Shown here in pieces: positions 25,047-33,984 of a stretch of 38,928 nt of DNA. The notes beneath the pieces were generated by a model, which saw only the letters and a list, made by a program, of their open reading frames with translations, had not been told where the DNA came from and made no database searches. Both the position numbers and the translations under genes were made by a program. Each line of letters begins with the position of its first letter. Position 1 is the first letter of the stretch. This DNA is from Actinomycetota bacterium (GTDB taxonomy: Bacteria; Actinomycetota; Actinomycetes; Streptosporangiales; Streptosporangiaceae): positions 1 through 38,928 of the forward strand of contig DAHVAN010000426.1 of assembly GCA_027314595.1 (NCBI GenBank). The letters are read 5' to 3'.

Positions 25047-27608
25047 CTAGGGGCGTCTGCCCGAGTCGGTGCCGGCCGTGGGATCGGCGGTGGACGGCTG
25101 CGCGGTGGCGCCCCGCAGGCCGAGCGCGTCCGCGGTCGCCGTCACCTCGTCCGCGGGACCGGCATCGGCGCCAAGCTTGGACGGCCACCAGTTCCACCTG
25201 CCGAGCAGCACCGCGGTGCACGGCACGAGCACGGTGCGGACCACGAAGGTGTCCATGATGACCCCGACGGCCAGGCCGACGCCGACGTCGCGGATCTGGC
25301 TGCCGCCCGACCCGCGGCTGCCGACGAACGCGAACACGGCGAACGTCCCGGCGAGCACCAGCCCGGCGGAGGTCACCGTGGTGCCGGTCACGCCCACCGC
25401 CCGGGACACGGCCTCCCGCAGCGAATACCGGTGCGCCTCCTCCCTGATCCGCGTCATCACCAGGATGTTGTAGTCCTCGCCGAGGGCCAGCAGGAAGATG
25501 AACAGCAGGAACGGCAGGATGAACGTGATGCCGCCGGAGTGCCCGAGCTCGATGAACACGATGACGGCCAGGCCCAGGGCCGCGAAGTACGACAGCGCCA
25601 CCGACGCGATCAGGTACAGCGGCGCGATCAGTGACCGCATGACCAGCGCGAGCAGCACCCCGATGACGATGATCGCGATCGGGATCACGTGCGCCAGGTC
25701 GCTGTTGGAGATCGCGCTGATGTCGTAGATCGCGGGCGCCTCTCCGGCGACGCCGTAGTCCGTGGCGCGCAGGACCGGCGCGACGGACGCCGCCTCCGCG
25801 CGGATCGCGGGGACCGCGCCGAGCGCCGCCGTGCTTGACGGGTCGCCGGCCGTCAGTGACGTCTCGAACTGGATCGTCTTGCCGTCGGCGGACACGAACT
25901 GCGCTGTCGCCCGGTACAGCTGATAGGCCCCGGGCGGGATCCTGGAGGCCAGCGGCCCGGTCAGGGTGGCGGGCAGCGGGCCGGAGCCGAGGGCGGCGTG
26001 CAGTTCGGCGTACTGGGCCGGGGTGAACCCGGTGCCGCCGACCGGGTTGAGCGGCCCGGTCACCCCGTTGAACTCCCTGGACGCCTCCAGCCTGGCGGTC
26101 GCCGCCGCGATGGCGGGCCCCTCGTCCCAGGCCGGGGCCTGCAGCTTGTAGACCAGGTTGGTCGGGTTGGCGGCCGTGGCCGGGAAGTACCTGGTCAGCA
26201 GGGCGGTGCCGGCGGCGGAGTCGGTCCCGGCGGGCGCGGAGATGGCGCCGCCGAACCCGGCGCTCGCGTACGCGCTGACCGCGGCCGACAGGGCGCCGAA
26301 TATGACCACGCCGGTCGTCAGCGCCACGCCCGGGCGCTTGACCACGTGCCGGGCGATCACGCCCCAGGAGAACCGGTCGCCCAGGCGCCGGCGACCGCTC
26401 TTGCGGGCGGACCGGCCCCACCATGCCCACAGCGCGGAGAGCCGGCCGAACAGCGCGTGGTCGGCGGCCCAGTAAAGCGGCCTGAGCGCGAACCGGATGA
26501 TGAACTGGCCGACGGTGCCCACTGGCGTCTTTTCGGCGATCCAGAATGTCCGGGACGGGAAGAACGCCCAGCGCGCGAAGATCGCCAGCAGCGCCGGCAG
26601 CAGCGTCAGCCCCGCCAGCAGCACGACGCCGATGCCGATGGCGAGCGGGATGCCGAGGCTGGAGTAGATCTGGAAGGTGGCGAACAGCAGCGACAGCAGC
26701 GCCGCGATCACCGTGAAGGCCGAGTACGAGATGGACTCGCCTACCCTGGTCAGCGCGTTGACCACGGCCTCCCTCGGCATCTCGCCCCGATGGATGTGCT
26801 CGCGCACCCGGAACACCAGGAACAGTCCGTAGTCGGTGCCGGCGCCGAGGACGAGCACGATCAGCAGCAGCTGGGAGAGCTGGGAGACCTTGAGCCCGTG
26901 GTTGGCGAGCTCGGCGATCAGCGGCCCGGAGATCGATACGGACAGCAGCGCCGGGAGCACCGTGATAAACGGCGCGAACAGCGACCGGAAGATCAGCAGC
27001 AGCAGGATGAGGATGAACAAGAACGCGACGGCCTGCACCTGGTTGCCCGTGGTGCCGGACTGCTTCTGCTGGTCGACGTTGATCGCGAGCTGGCCCGCCA
27101 GGTGCGCCTGCATGCCAGGCGGCGGCGACGCGCGCGCGATCGCGGTGCGCAGGTTGTCGATGAGGCTGGTGATCGCGTTCGGGTCGCTGGTGCTCACGTC
27201 GGAGAGCACCTGCAGTTGCGCGGCCTGCCCGGCGACGCCGTTCGGGCCCGGCACCGGGGACTGGCCGAGCTCGCGTGCCTTCACCACCGTCGGCACCTTG
27301 CCCAGGTCGGTCACCAGGGTCGACAGCCACGCCTGGTCGGCGGCGCTGAACGACCCGCTGCCGACCGCGGCGACGACCGGCACCGGCGTGACCGACAGCG
27401 AGATCCCCAGCGGCGCGGCGAGGGTCGTCGCCTTCTCGCTCGGGGCGTTCGTGGGCAGGAACGCGCTGTTGTTGCCCTGCGTCACGCTGGCCAGCGACGG
27501 CAGCGCCTGCGGTATGGCCGCGAGGGCGGCGATCCAGGCGATCAGCACAACCCAGCGGAAGCGGACGGCGAATGAGCCTATTGCCCTGAATATGTCATCG
27601 ACGCGCAC
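25047..27608 (-). CDS. MMPL family membrane exporter
   Basis: The RND/MMPL transporter is about 853 residues from GTG 27606-27608 (VRVDDIFRAIGSFAVRFRWV). TATCCT lies a few bases before it, suggesting a leaderless start; an ATG at 27776 would add 56 residues without family resemblance. Layout: first membrane helix, large extracytoplasmic domain, then five helices (AVAFLFILILLLLIFRSLFA, VLVLGAGTDYGLFLVFRVRE, and others), a cytoplasmic linker, a second domain, and the second helix bundle with FLLALGEDYNILVMTRIREE. The GTDYGLF and GEDYNIL motifs carry the membrane Asp-Tyr pairs needed for proton coupling. It likely exports a lipid or hydrophobic compound; substrate unknown. It is divergent from the small membrane protein at 27768. 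Confidence 0.92.
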   Translation of the reverse strand: MRVDDIFRAIGSFAVRFRWVVLIAWIAALAAIPQALPSLASVTQGNNSAFLPTNAPSEKATTLAAPLGISLSVTPVPVVAAVGSGSFSAADQAWLSTLVTDLGKVPTVVKARELGQSPVPGPNGVAGQAAQLQVLSDVSTSDPNAITSLIDNLRTAIARASPPPGMQAHLAGQLAINVDQQKQSGTTGNQVQAVAFLFILILLLLIFRSLFAPFITVLPALLSVSISGPLIAELANHGLKVSQLSQLLLIVLVLGAGTDYGLFLVFRVREHIHRGEMPREAVVNALTRVGESISYSAFTVIAALLSLLFATFQIYSSLGIPLAIGIGVVLLAGLTLLPALLAIFARWAFFPSRTFWIAEKTPVGTVGQFIIRFALRPLYWAADHALFGRLSALWAWWGRSARKSGRRRLGDRFSWGVIARHVVKRPGVALTTGVVIFGALSAAVSAYASAGFGGAISAPAGTDSAAGTALLTRYFPATAANPTNLVYKLQAPAWDEGPAIAAATARLEASREFNGVTGPLNPVGGTGFTPAQYAELHAALGSGPLPATLTGPLASRIPPGAYQLYRATAQFVSADGKTIQFETSLTAGDPSSTAALGAVPAIRAEAASVAPVLRATDYGVAGEAPAIYDISAISNSDLAHVIPIAIIVIGVLLALVMRSLIAPLYLIASVALSYFAALGLAVIVFIELGHSGGITFILPFLLFIFLLALGEDYNILVMTRIREEAHRYSLREAVSRAVGVTGTTVTSAGLVLAGTFAVFAFVGSRGSGGSQIRDVGVGLAVGVIMDTFVVRTVLVPCTAVLLGRWNWWPSKLGADAGPADEVTATADALGLRGATAQPSTADPTAGTDSGRRP

Positions 27609-27767
27609 GCGCCAAGGATAGCGAGCGGGACCAAGACGGCAGGCGGCCGGAGCGGCCGCTCTCAGCTCGCTGTCAGAAAGCCCGCGCAAGCCGGCCGGAT
27701 CCGCCGGGTTTCGCTGCGCGCACCGCTGCTCAGGCGGCACCATAGGCCGGACAGGAGGCGCGACGAT

Positions 27768-28340
27768 ATGCGGCATCTAATCGGTTTCGGCCTAGCTCTC
27801 GCGGTGGCAGCCGCGGTGTTTTTTGGCGGTTCTTGGGGCTATCTGCGGCTTTTGCGCGTCCCTGTGGCGAACGGGACGGCCATTACGCTTCCCGCGAACG
27901 GCGGTTCGCTGCTGCGCGACGGCAGCGTCCTGTGGTCCTTCGGCGCCCTGGCCGCCGCCGCGCTGCTCGTCGGCGTCTGCGCCGCGCTGCCGGTGATCTC
28001 GCCGCTCGCCGCCGGGCTGCCCGGCCTCGCGCTGATCGGCCTCACCGCCTGGTACGGGGCGAACGTGCGGCAGGCGGTGCGCTACATACCGCTGCGGGCC
28101 GACGCGTTCGGCGAGGGCTTCGAGGCGATGCTCTTCAACGGCGTCCTCGCCGCCGCCGGGCTCGTGATGGTCGTCCCGCTGTTCATCCCGTCCCGCTGGC
28201 GCCACCAGGGCGCCCAGGCCGGCGAGCCGACGCCGGAAGCAGCGCCCGCGACCCCGGCCGCCGCGGGCACACTGCCGTCCTCCGACTGGGCGCAGACCGC
28301 GCCGATACCCCAGGCTCCGCCGGGCGACATCTGGGGCTGA
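27768..28340 (+). CDS. Small multi-pass membrane protein, unknown function
   Basis: The 190-residue protein starts at ATG 27768 with GGAGG about nine bases upstream. About four hydrophobic segments are seen: LIGFGLALAVAAAVFFGGSW, VLWSFGALAAAALLVGVCAA, PLAAGLPGLALIGLTAWYG and AMLFNGVLAAAGLVMVVPLF. A proline/alanine-rich cytoplasmic tail ends in PPGDIWG. I do not recognise a named family. It is followed by a hairpin and convergent with aceA. Confidence 0.8.
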   Translation: MRHLIGFGLALAVAAAVFFGGSWGYLRLLRVPVANGTAITLPANGGSLLRDGSVLWSFGALAAAALLVGVCAALPVISPLAAGLPGLALIGLTAWYGANVRQAVRYIPLRADAFGEGFEAMLFNGVLAAAGLVMVVPLFIPSRWRHQGAQAGEPTPEAAPATPAAAGTLPSSDWAQTAPIPQAPPGDIWG

Positions 28341-28368
28341 CGCCACGTGGCGCGTTCCCCGGCCGGGT

Positions 28369-28395
28369 GGCGGCCGCCAGGGGCTGGCAGCCGCC
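28369..28395. terminator. Hairpin between the membrane-protein gene and aceA
   Basis: GGCGGC and CCAG pair with CTGG and GCCGCC across a small internal loop and a GGG tip. It lies between two convergent stops (28340 and 28409), as expected of a bidirectional terminator. Confidence 0.5.
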
Positions 28396-28408
28396 GGTCA
28401 CCGGGGCA

Positions 28409-29701
28409 TCAGTGGAACTGCGCGCTCTCCGTCGAGCCCGCGAGCGCCACGGTCTCCGCGTTCGGCGAGACCGCCTGCGTGACCAGGTCGAAGTACCCGG
28501 TGCCCGCCTCGCGCTGGTGCCTGGTCGCGGTGTACCCGTGCGCCTCGCTGGCGAACTCCGCCTGCTGCAGGCGCACGTAGGCGGTCATGTCCTCGTGCGC
28601 GTAGCCGCGCGCGAGCTCGAACATCGAGTGGTTGAGCACGTGGAAGCCGGCCAGGGTGATGAACTGGAACCGGTACCCCATCGCGGCGAGCTCCTTCTGG
28701 AACTTCGCGATCGTCGCCTCGTCAAGCTTCGCCCGCCAGTTGAACGACGGCGAGCAGTTGTAGGCGAGCATCTGGTCCGGGTACACCGCCCTGACCGCCT
28801 CGGCGAACTCGCGCGCCTCGTCCAGGTCGGGGGTGGAGGTCTCCATCCACAGCAGCTCGCAGTACGGCGCGTAGCACAGGCCGCGGGCGATGCACGGGGC
28901 CATCCCGCTGCGCACCCGGTAGAAGCCCTCCGCGGTCCGCTCGCCGGTGACGAACGGCTTGTCGCGCTCGTCGGTGTCGGTGGTCAGCAGCGTGGCCGCG
29001 TGCGCGTCGGTGCGCGCGACCACCAGCGTCGGCACGTTCTCCACGTCGGCGGCCAGCCGCGCGGCGGTCAGCGTCTTGATGTGCTGCCCGGTCGGGATGA
29101 GCACCTTGCCGCCGAGGTGACCGCACTTCTTCTCCGACGCGAGCTGGTCCTCATAGTGCACGCCCGCGGCGCCGGCCGCGATCATGGACTTCATCAGTTC
29201 GAACGCGTTCAGGACGCCGCCGAAGCCGGCCTCGGCGTCGGCGACGATCGGCGCGAGCCAGTTGGCCCGCGGCGCCGTGCTGTCCGCCGAACGCTCCGAC
29301 CAGCTGATCTGGTCCGCGCGCAGCAGCGCGTTGTTGATCCGCCGCACCATCTGCGGCACGGAGTTCACCGGGTACAGGGACTGGTCCGGGTATGTCTGCC
29401 CGGCGAGGTTCCCGTCCGCCGCGACCTGCCACCCGGACAGGTAGATGGCCTGCAGGCCCGCCTTGACCTGCTGCACGGCCTGGTTGCCGGTGATCGCGCC
29501 GAGCGCGCGCACCGCGTCCTCGGTCTGGAGCAGTTCCCACAGCCGGGCCGCGCCGCGCCGGGCGAGCGTGTGCTCCTCGGTCACCGAGCCGCGCAGCCTG
29601 ATGACGTCCTCGGCGGTGTACGTGCGCTTGATCTGGGCCCAGCGGGGGTCGGTCTCCCACTGCGTGCGCAGGTTGGCCGCCTGCTGGCTGATCGTGTCCA
29701 T
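28409..29701 (-). CDS. aceA: Isocitrate lyase
   Basis: The 430-residue first enzyme of the glyoxylate shunt splits isocitrate to succinate and glyoxylate. It is ICL1-like in length. The catalytic loop KKCGHLGGK, with the active-site Cys, is present, as are [20 protein letters not shown] and [15 protein letters not shown] for the metal and substrate sites, and [11 protein letters not shown], which closes the active site. The start ATG 29699-29701 follows GAAAGGCACGG. It is divergent from a RamB-type regulator, the usual controller of this gene in actinobacteria, across a 144-base gap. No malate synthase gene is in the window. Confidence 0.97.
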   Translation of the reverse strand: MDTISQQAANLRTQWETDPRWAQIKRTYTAEDVIRLRGSVTEEHTLARRGAARLWELLQTEDAVRALGAITGNQAVQQVKAGLQAIYLSGWQVAADGNLAGQTYPDQSLYPVNSVPQMVRRINNALLRADQISWSERSADSTAPRANWLAPIVADAEAGFGGVLNAFELMKSMIAAGAAGVHYEDQLASEKKCGHLGGKVLIPTGQHIKTLTAARLAADVENVPTLVVARTDAHAATLLTTDTDERDKPFVTGERTAEGFYRVRSGMAPCIARGLCYAPYCELLWMETSTPDLDEAREFAEAVRAVYPDQMLAYNCSPSFNWRAKLDEATIAKFQKELAAMGYRFQFITLAGFHVLNHSMFELARGYAHEDMTAYVRLQQAEFASEAHGYTATRHQREAGTGYFDLVTQAVSPNAETVALAGSTESAQFH

Positions 29702-29822
29702 AGTCTGCCGTGCCTTTCAGTCGTCGGCCGCTTCGCCGGGCTGGCCGTGCTTTTAGGGTGCGGGCGCGGCGCCCCGATCCGAAGGGCTAAGCCCCGTAAA
29801 AATCTTCATTTCTTTCTGAATA

Positions 29823-29832
29823 AACACGTGTT
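29823..29832. promoter_or_regulatory. AACACGTGTT palindrome in the aceA/regulator gap
   Basis: This 10-bp perfect palindrome lies in an unusually AT-rich run (29800-29845) just before the RamB-type gene. The run probably carries that gene's promoter and possibly its own binding site. It is not a clear match to the RamB site AAAGTTTGCAAA known from Corynebacterium. Confidence 0.35.
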
Positions 29833-29845
29833 ACTCTTTTTTTCG

Positions 29846-31315
29846 ATGGAAGAAACGCGGAAATTGGTACAGACCGAAGGTCTAGACCTGGTCACGTTCG
29901 GCCAGCGGCTGCGGCACGCGCGCCGCGCCCGCGGCCTGACGCTCGCCGAGCTCGGCGAGCGCGTCGGCCGCACCCCCTCGGTGCTGTCGCTGATCGAGAA
30001 CGGCCGCCGCGAGCCGCGGCTGTCGCTCGTGGAGCAGCTCGCGACGGCGCTGTCGGTCCCCGTGCCCGACCTGCTGAAGAAGCAGCCGCCGAGCCGCCGC
30101 GCGCAGCTGGAGATCGCGCTGGAGCAGGCGCAGCGCGACCCGTCCTACGCCGCGCTCGGCCTGCCGCCGCTGCGGGTGGGCGTCCGGGTCCCGACCGACG
30201 TGCTCGAGCACCTGGTCGCCGTCGCGGCCGAACTGCGCGCCCAGCGCTCCAAGCCGACCGCCACGCCCGAGGAGGCGCGGGCCGCGAACGCGGCGCTGCG
30301 CTCGGCGATGCGCGAGCGCGACAACTACTTCCCCGAGATAGAGCGCGCCGCCGGCGAGGCGCTGGCCTCAGCCGGGTACTCCGGCGGCGCGCTGTCGCAG
30401 GGGATGCTGCTTTCCGTGGTCAGCAAGCATGGGTTCTCGGTCCGGTTCGTGCCCGACCTGCCGCGGTCCGTGCGGTCGCTGACCGACCTGCGCAGCCACC
30501 GGATCTACGTCAAGCAGGAGCCGGTCGGCGGCCACTCGCCGCGCGCCGTGATCCTGCAGGCCCTCGGCCACTTCCTGGTCGGCCATGACACCCCGCGCGA
30601 CTTCGCCGACTTCCTGCGCCAGCGGGTGGAGGCGAACTATTTCGCGGCCGCCATGCTCATACCCGAGCGCGCCGCGACCGCGTTCCTCCGCTCGGCGATG
30701 GACCGCCGCGACCTGGCCGTCGAGGACCTGGTGGACCTCTTCTCTGTGTCCTACGAGATGGCCGCGCACCGGGTGACGAACCTGATCACCCACCACCTCG
30801 GGGTGCCTTGCCACTTCGTGAAGAACGACGCGAGCGGCATCATCTACAAGGCCTACCAGAACGACGGCGTGGTCTTTCCCGCTGACGTCACCGGCGCGAT
30901 CGAGGGGCAGCGGATGTGCCGGAAATGGTCCGGCCGGCAGGTGTTCTCCGCCCCCGACCGGTTCTCGCCGCACTGCCAGTACTCCGACACCCCGTCCGGC
31001 ACCTACTTCTGCGTCGCCCAGGTCGACCCGCGCGCGGACGCCGCCCAGCGGGGCTTCGCGATCACCCTCGGCGTCCCGTTCGAGCACTCCCGCTGGTTCC
31101 GCGGCCGGGAGACGACGATCCGGACCCAGTCCCGGTGCCCGGACGGCGAGTGCTGCCAGCGTGCCCCGCTGTCCCTGGCCGAACGCTGGGAGGGGATGGC
31201 CTGGCCGTCGGCCCGTGCCCACTCCCACATCCTGTCCGCCCTGCCCGCCGGCTCCTTCCCCGGCGTCGACGACGTGGACACCTACGAATTCCTCGAGCGC
31301 CACGCCGCTGACTAG
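29846..31315 (+). CDS. RamB-type short-chain fatty acyl transcriptional regulator
   Basis: The 489-residue protein starts at ATG 29846 (MEETRKLVQTEGLDLVTFGQ). Residues about 18-72 are an XRE-type HTH (LRHARRARGLTLAELGERVG RTPSVLSLIENGRREP, read across the gap). A central IrrE/ImmA-like region contains ILQALGHFLVGHDTPRDFAD, where the metalloprotease HExxH is degenerate (QALGH), so it is probably a sensor rather than a protease. The C-terminal ScfR domain (about 320-480) has conserved cysteines in MCRKWSG, HCQYSDTPSG and CPDGECCQ. RamB and relatives bind short-chain acyl-CoA or acetate-derived signals and control aceA and related genes; the divergent aceA is its expected target. Confidence 0.9.
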   Translation: MEETRKLVQTEGLDLVTFGQRLRHARRARGLTLAELGERVGRTPSVLSLIENGRREPRLSLVEQLATALSVPVPDLLKKQPPSRRAQLEIALEQAQRDPSYAALGLPPLRVGVRVPTDVLEHLVAVAAELRAQRSKPTATPEEARAANAALRSAMRERDNYFPEIERAAGEALASAGYSGGALSQGMLLSVVSKHGFSVRFVPDLPRSVRSLTDLRSHRIYVKQEPVGGHSPRAVILQALGHFLVGHDTPRDFADFLRQRVEANYFAAAMLIPERAATAFLRSAMDRRDLAVEDLVDLFSVSYEMAAHRVTNLITHHLGVPCHFVKNDASGIIYKAYQNDGVVFPADVTGAIEGQRMCRKWSGRQVFSAPDRFSPHCQYSDTPSGTYFCVAQVDPRADAAQRGFAITLGVPFEHSRWFRGRETTIRTQSRCPDGECCQRAPLSLAERWEGMAWPSARAHSHILSALPAGSFPGVDDVDTYEFLERHAAD

Positions 31316-31363
31316 CGCCCGCGAGCCCATCCCCGCCGCCCGGGCCGAAGCGGTTACGGATCT

Positions 31364-31418
31364 GGGGCACCTGCGCATCTGGCCCGATTGAACCGGGGCA
31401 CCTGCGCATCTGGCCCGA
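31364..31418 (+). repeat. Two direct copies of the 24-bp dispersed repeat
   Basis: GCACCTGCGCATCTGGCCCG occurs within two units (31364-31387 and 31395-31418) spaced 31 bases apart. They lie between the convergent RamB-type and HpaD genes. It is the same element as at 11015-11067 and 38657-38770. Confidence 0.75.
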
Positions 31419-31469
31419 AACGCGGCACGAGCCAGCGGCACAGGCGGGGCAGACGGCGCAGGCGGGACG

Positions 31470-32510
31470 CTACCGCGGCGGCGCAGGCGGGGCGGACGGG
31501 GGAACGGGGGCAGGCGGGGGAGCGGTGAAGCCGTCCGCGCCCACCGTCACCTCCGCCGTCTGGGCTATGTCGGTCACCGGCCGCACCGCGCCGTCCAGGT
31601 CGAGCACCACCGACGCCTGGGTGTACCAGGACGGGATGACCGCGTTGCCCCAGAAGTCGCGCCGCCGCGGGTCGTGCACCGACCAGCGCAGCGCCGGGTG
31701 GTCGGGGTCGCCGGTGTAGTAGTCGGAGGTGTAGATCTCCACCCGGTGCCCGTCGGGGTCGCGCAGGTAGACGTAGAACGCGTTCGACACCCCGTGCCTG
31801 CCCGGCCCGCGTTCGATGCACGACTGGCGGGACAGCGAGCCGAGTATGTCGCACATCCGCAGCACGCTGTGCGGCTCGTGCGCGAAGAACCCCAGGTGGT
31901 GCAGCCGCGGCCCGGCGCCGCCGGTGAACGCGACGTCGTGCACGGTCTGCTTGCGGTACATCCAGGCGGCGTACAGGGTCTGCCCGTCCTCGATCGTCTC
32001 CGACAGCCCGAATCCGAGCGAGGAGTAATACGAGTACGCGGCGGGCACGTCGGGCACGCAGATGTTGAAGTGGTCAAGCCGCGCCACCTCGGCGCCGCGC
32101 CGCAGGTCGTAGCGCTGCTGCAGGCGCTGCGGATGCGCCGAGGAGGCGAAGAAGTCGATCAGGAAGCCCAGCGGGTCCTCAACCCGCACCACCTCGCCGG
32201 TGCCGCGCACCGTGCCCGCGGGCAGCCGCTCGGTCCGGCAGCCAAGCGCCTGGTAAAAGGCCGACGCGCGGGCCAGGTCGTCGCCGGACCGCACCCGGAA
32301 CCCCAGCGCCCCCGCCGCGGCCTCCGGCCCGGACCGCAGGATCAGGTTGTGGTGCGTGAGCTCGTCGTACCCGCGCAGGTACAAGGACCGCGCGTCCTCG
32401 TAGGTCACCACGAACCCGAGCAGGTCCACCCAGAAGTGCCGCGCCGCTGACAGGGACGTGACCACGAGCGAGGCGTACGCGGCCCGCACGATGTCGGGGG
32501 GAGTGACCAT
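31470..32510 (-). CDS. hpaD: 3,4-Dihydroxyphenylacetate 2,3-dioxygenase (extradiol)
   Basis: The ring-cleaving enzyme has about 346 residues and converts homoprotocatechuate to 5-carboxymethyl-2-hydroxymuconate semialdehyde. The start ATG 32508-32510 (MVTPPDIVRAAYASLVVTSL) has GGAG six bases upstream within the end of hpaE, one base after its stop, so the two are coupled. Vicinal oxygen chelate folds hold the metal ligands His in LDHFNICVPD, His in RLHHLGFF, and Glu in HRVEIYTSDYY. The WSVHDPRRRDFWGNAVIPSW region is typical of the Brevibacterium-type homoprotocatechuate dioxygenase. The tail is proline-rich and low complexity. Confidence 0.93.
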   Translation of the reverse strand: MVTPPDIVRAAYASLVVTSLSAARHFWVDLLGFVVTYEDARSLYLRGYDELTHHNLILRSGPEAAAGALGFRVRSGDDLARASAFYQALGCRTERLPAGTVRGTGEVVRVEDPLGFLIDFFASSAHPQRLQQRYDLRRGAEVARLDHFNICVPDVPAAYSYYSSLGFGLSETIEDGQTLYAAWMYRKQTVHDVAFTGGAGPRLHHLGFFAHEPHSVLRMCDILGSLSRQSCIERGPGRHGVSNAFYVYLRDPDGHRVEIYTSDYYTGDPDHPALRWSVHDPRRRDFWGNAVIPSWYTQASVVLDLDGAVRPVTDIAQTAEVTVGADGFTAPPPAPVPPSAPPAPPR

Positions 32511-32511
32511 C

Positions 32512-33981
32512 TCAGGCTCCAAACCGGGGGACACGCGTGTCCCCCGTAGCCACGTGCACGATACGGGACTGGGTGTAGAAGCCGATGCTGTGCTGCCCGC
32601 CCTCGCGGCCGAGCCCGCTCGCCTTGATCCCGCCGAACGGGGTCCGCAGGTCCCGCACGTTATGTGAGTTTACCCAGGTCATGCCCGCCTCGACGGAGGC
32701 CGCGACGCGGTGCGCGCGGGCCAGGTCCGACGTCCAGACGTAGGCAGCCAGCCCGTACCTGGTGTCGTTGGCCAGCGAGATCGCCTCCTGCTCGGAGTCG
32801 AACGGCGTGACGCACACCACGGGCCCGAAGATCTCCTCTCGGAAGATCCGCATGTCCGGGGTCACGTCCGCGAACACGGTGGCCGCCAGGTAGTTGCCCG
32901 AAGCGAGCCCGGGCGGCCGCGACCCGCCCGCGGCAAGCCGCGCGCCCTCCCGGACCCCGAGCCGCACGTACGACATGACCCGCTCGTAGTGCTCGGCGTG
33001 CACCAGCGCCCCGATCTCGGTGGCCGGGTCCGACGGCGGGCCCACCCGGATCCGTTCGGCCCGGGAGGCGAGCCGGGACACGAGGCTGTCATACACCGCT
33101 CGTTCGGCCAAAATCCTGGAGCCAGCCGTACAGCGCTCGCCGTTGAGCGAGAACACGCCGAACAGCGCGCTGTCCACCGCCAGGTCCAGGTCGGCGTCGC
33201 CGAAGATGACGCACGGCGACTTGCCGCCGAGCTCCATCGACAGCCCCTTCAGGTGCGCGGCGGCCGAGGCCATGATCGTCTGCCCGGTCGCCGTCTCGCC
33301 GGTGAACGAGATCAGCGGCACGCCGGGGTGCGCGACAAGCGCCGCGCCCGCGGTCTCGCCGAAGCCGTGCACGATGTTGAACACGCCGTCGGGGACGCCC
33401 GCCTCGGCCATGATCTCCGGCAGCAGGGCGGCCGAGGCCGGCGTCCACTCGGCCGGCTTGAGCACGACCGCGCACCCCGAGGCCAGGGCCGGGGCGAGCT
33501 TCCAGGTCTCCAGCATGAACGGCGTGTTCCACGGCGTGATCAGCCCGGCGACCCCGGCGGGCTTGCGGAGCACGTAGCCGAGCTGGCCGGGGGAGGAGAA
33601 CGCGTCCTCGTGCTGCGCGACGATCACGTCGGCGAAGAACCGGAAGTTCTCCGCCGCCCGCGCCGCCTGCCCCTTCGCCTGGGTGACCGGCAGCCCGGTG
33701 TCGTAGGTCTCGACGGCCGCGATCTGGCCGGCCCGCTCCTGGATCGCGTCGGCGATCTTGCCGAGCACCCGTGCCCGGGCCCGCGCCGCCATCGCGGGCC
33801 ACGGGCCGGAACCGAACGCGGCGGCCGCCGCCGCGACCGCCCGGTCCACGTCCTGCGGCCCGCCGGCCGCCGCCTGCGTGTAGACCTGGCCGGTCACCGG
33901 ATCGGTGACGCCGAACGTCGCCCCGTCCGCGCTCGGCACATGCCGGCCGCCGATGTAGTGCAAGATCTTGTCCGGGATCAC
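32512..33981 (-). CDS. hpaE: 5-Carboxymethyl-2-hydroxymuconate semialdehyde dehydrogenase
   Basis: The 489-residue NAD-dependent aldehyde dehydrogenase starts at GTG 33979-33981 with GGAAGGGAG about eight bases upstream. General-base Glu250 is in ELGGKSP and the nucleophile Cys284 in GERCTAGSR. The cofactor site includes TPWNTPFMLETWKLAPAL and SFTGETATG. In this operon its substrate should be the HpaD product. It lies three bases after the start region of the DapA-type gene on the same strand and one base before hpaD. Assignment to HpaE rather than another aldehyde dehydrogenase rests on the context. Confidence 0.92.
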   Translation of the reverse strand: MIPDKILHYIGGRHVPSADGATFGVTDPVTGQVYTQAAAGGPQDVDRAVAAAAAAFGSGPWPAMAARARARVLGKIADAIQERAGQIAAVETYDTGLPVTQAKGQAARAAENFRFFADVIVAQHEDAFSSPGQLGYVLRKPAGVAGLITPWNTPFMLETWKLAPALASGCAVVLKPAEWTPASAALLPEIMAEAGVPDGVFNIVHGFGETAGAALVAHPGVPLISFTGETATGQTIMASAAAHLKGLSMELGGKSPCVIFGDADLDLAVDSALFGVFSLNGERCTAGSRILAERAVYDSLVSRLASRAERIRVGPPSDPATEIGALVHAEHYERVMSYVRLGVREGARLAAGGSRPPGLASGNYLAATVFADVTPDMRIFREEIFGPVVCVTPFDSEQEAISLANDTRYGLAAYVWTSDLARAHRVAASVEAGMTWVNSHNVRDLRTPFGGIKASGLGREGGQHSIGFYTQSRIVHVATGDTRVPRFGA

Positions 33982-33984
33982 GGG

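Noticed and set aside
24973..27330. 785-residue minus-strand frame over the MMPL gene
   Set aside because: It is an alternative frame of the same strand; the true frame shows membrane helices and MMPL motifs, this one only Arg/Pro/Gly-rich sequence.
27833..29845. Long plus-strand extension upstream of the RamB-type gene
   Set aside because: The open frame continues antisense through aceA, but protein similarity begins only at ATG 29846, just after an AT-rich promoter-like run.
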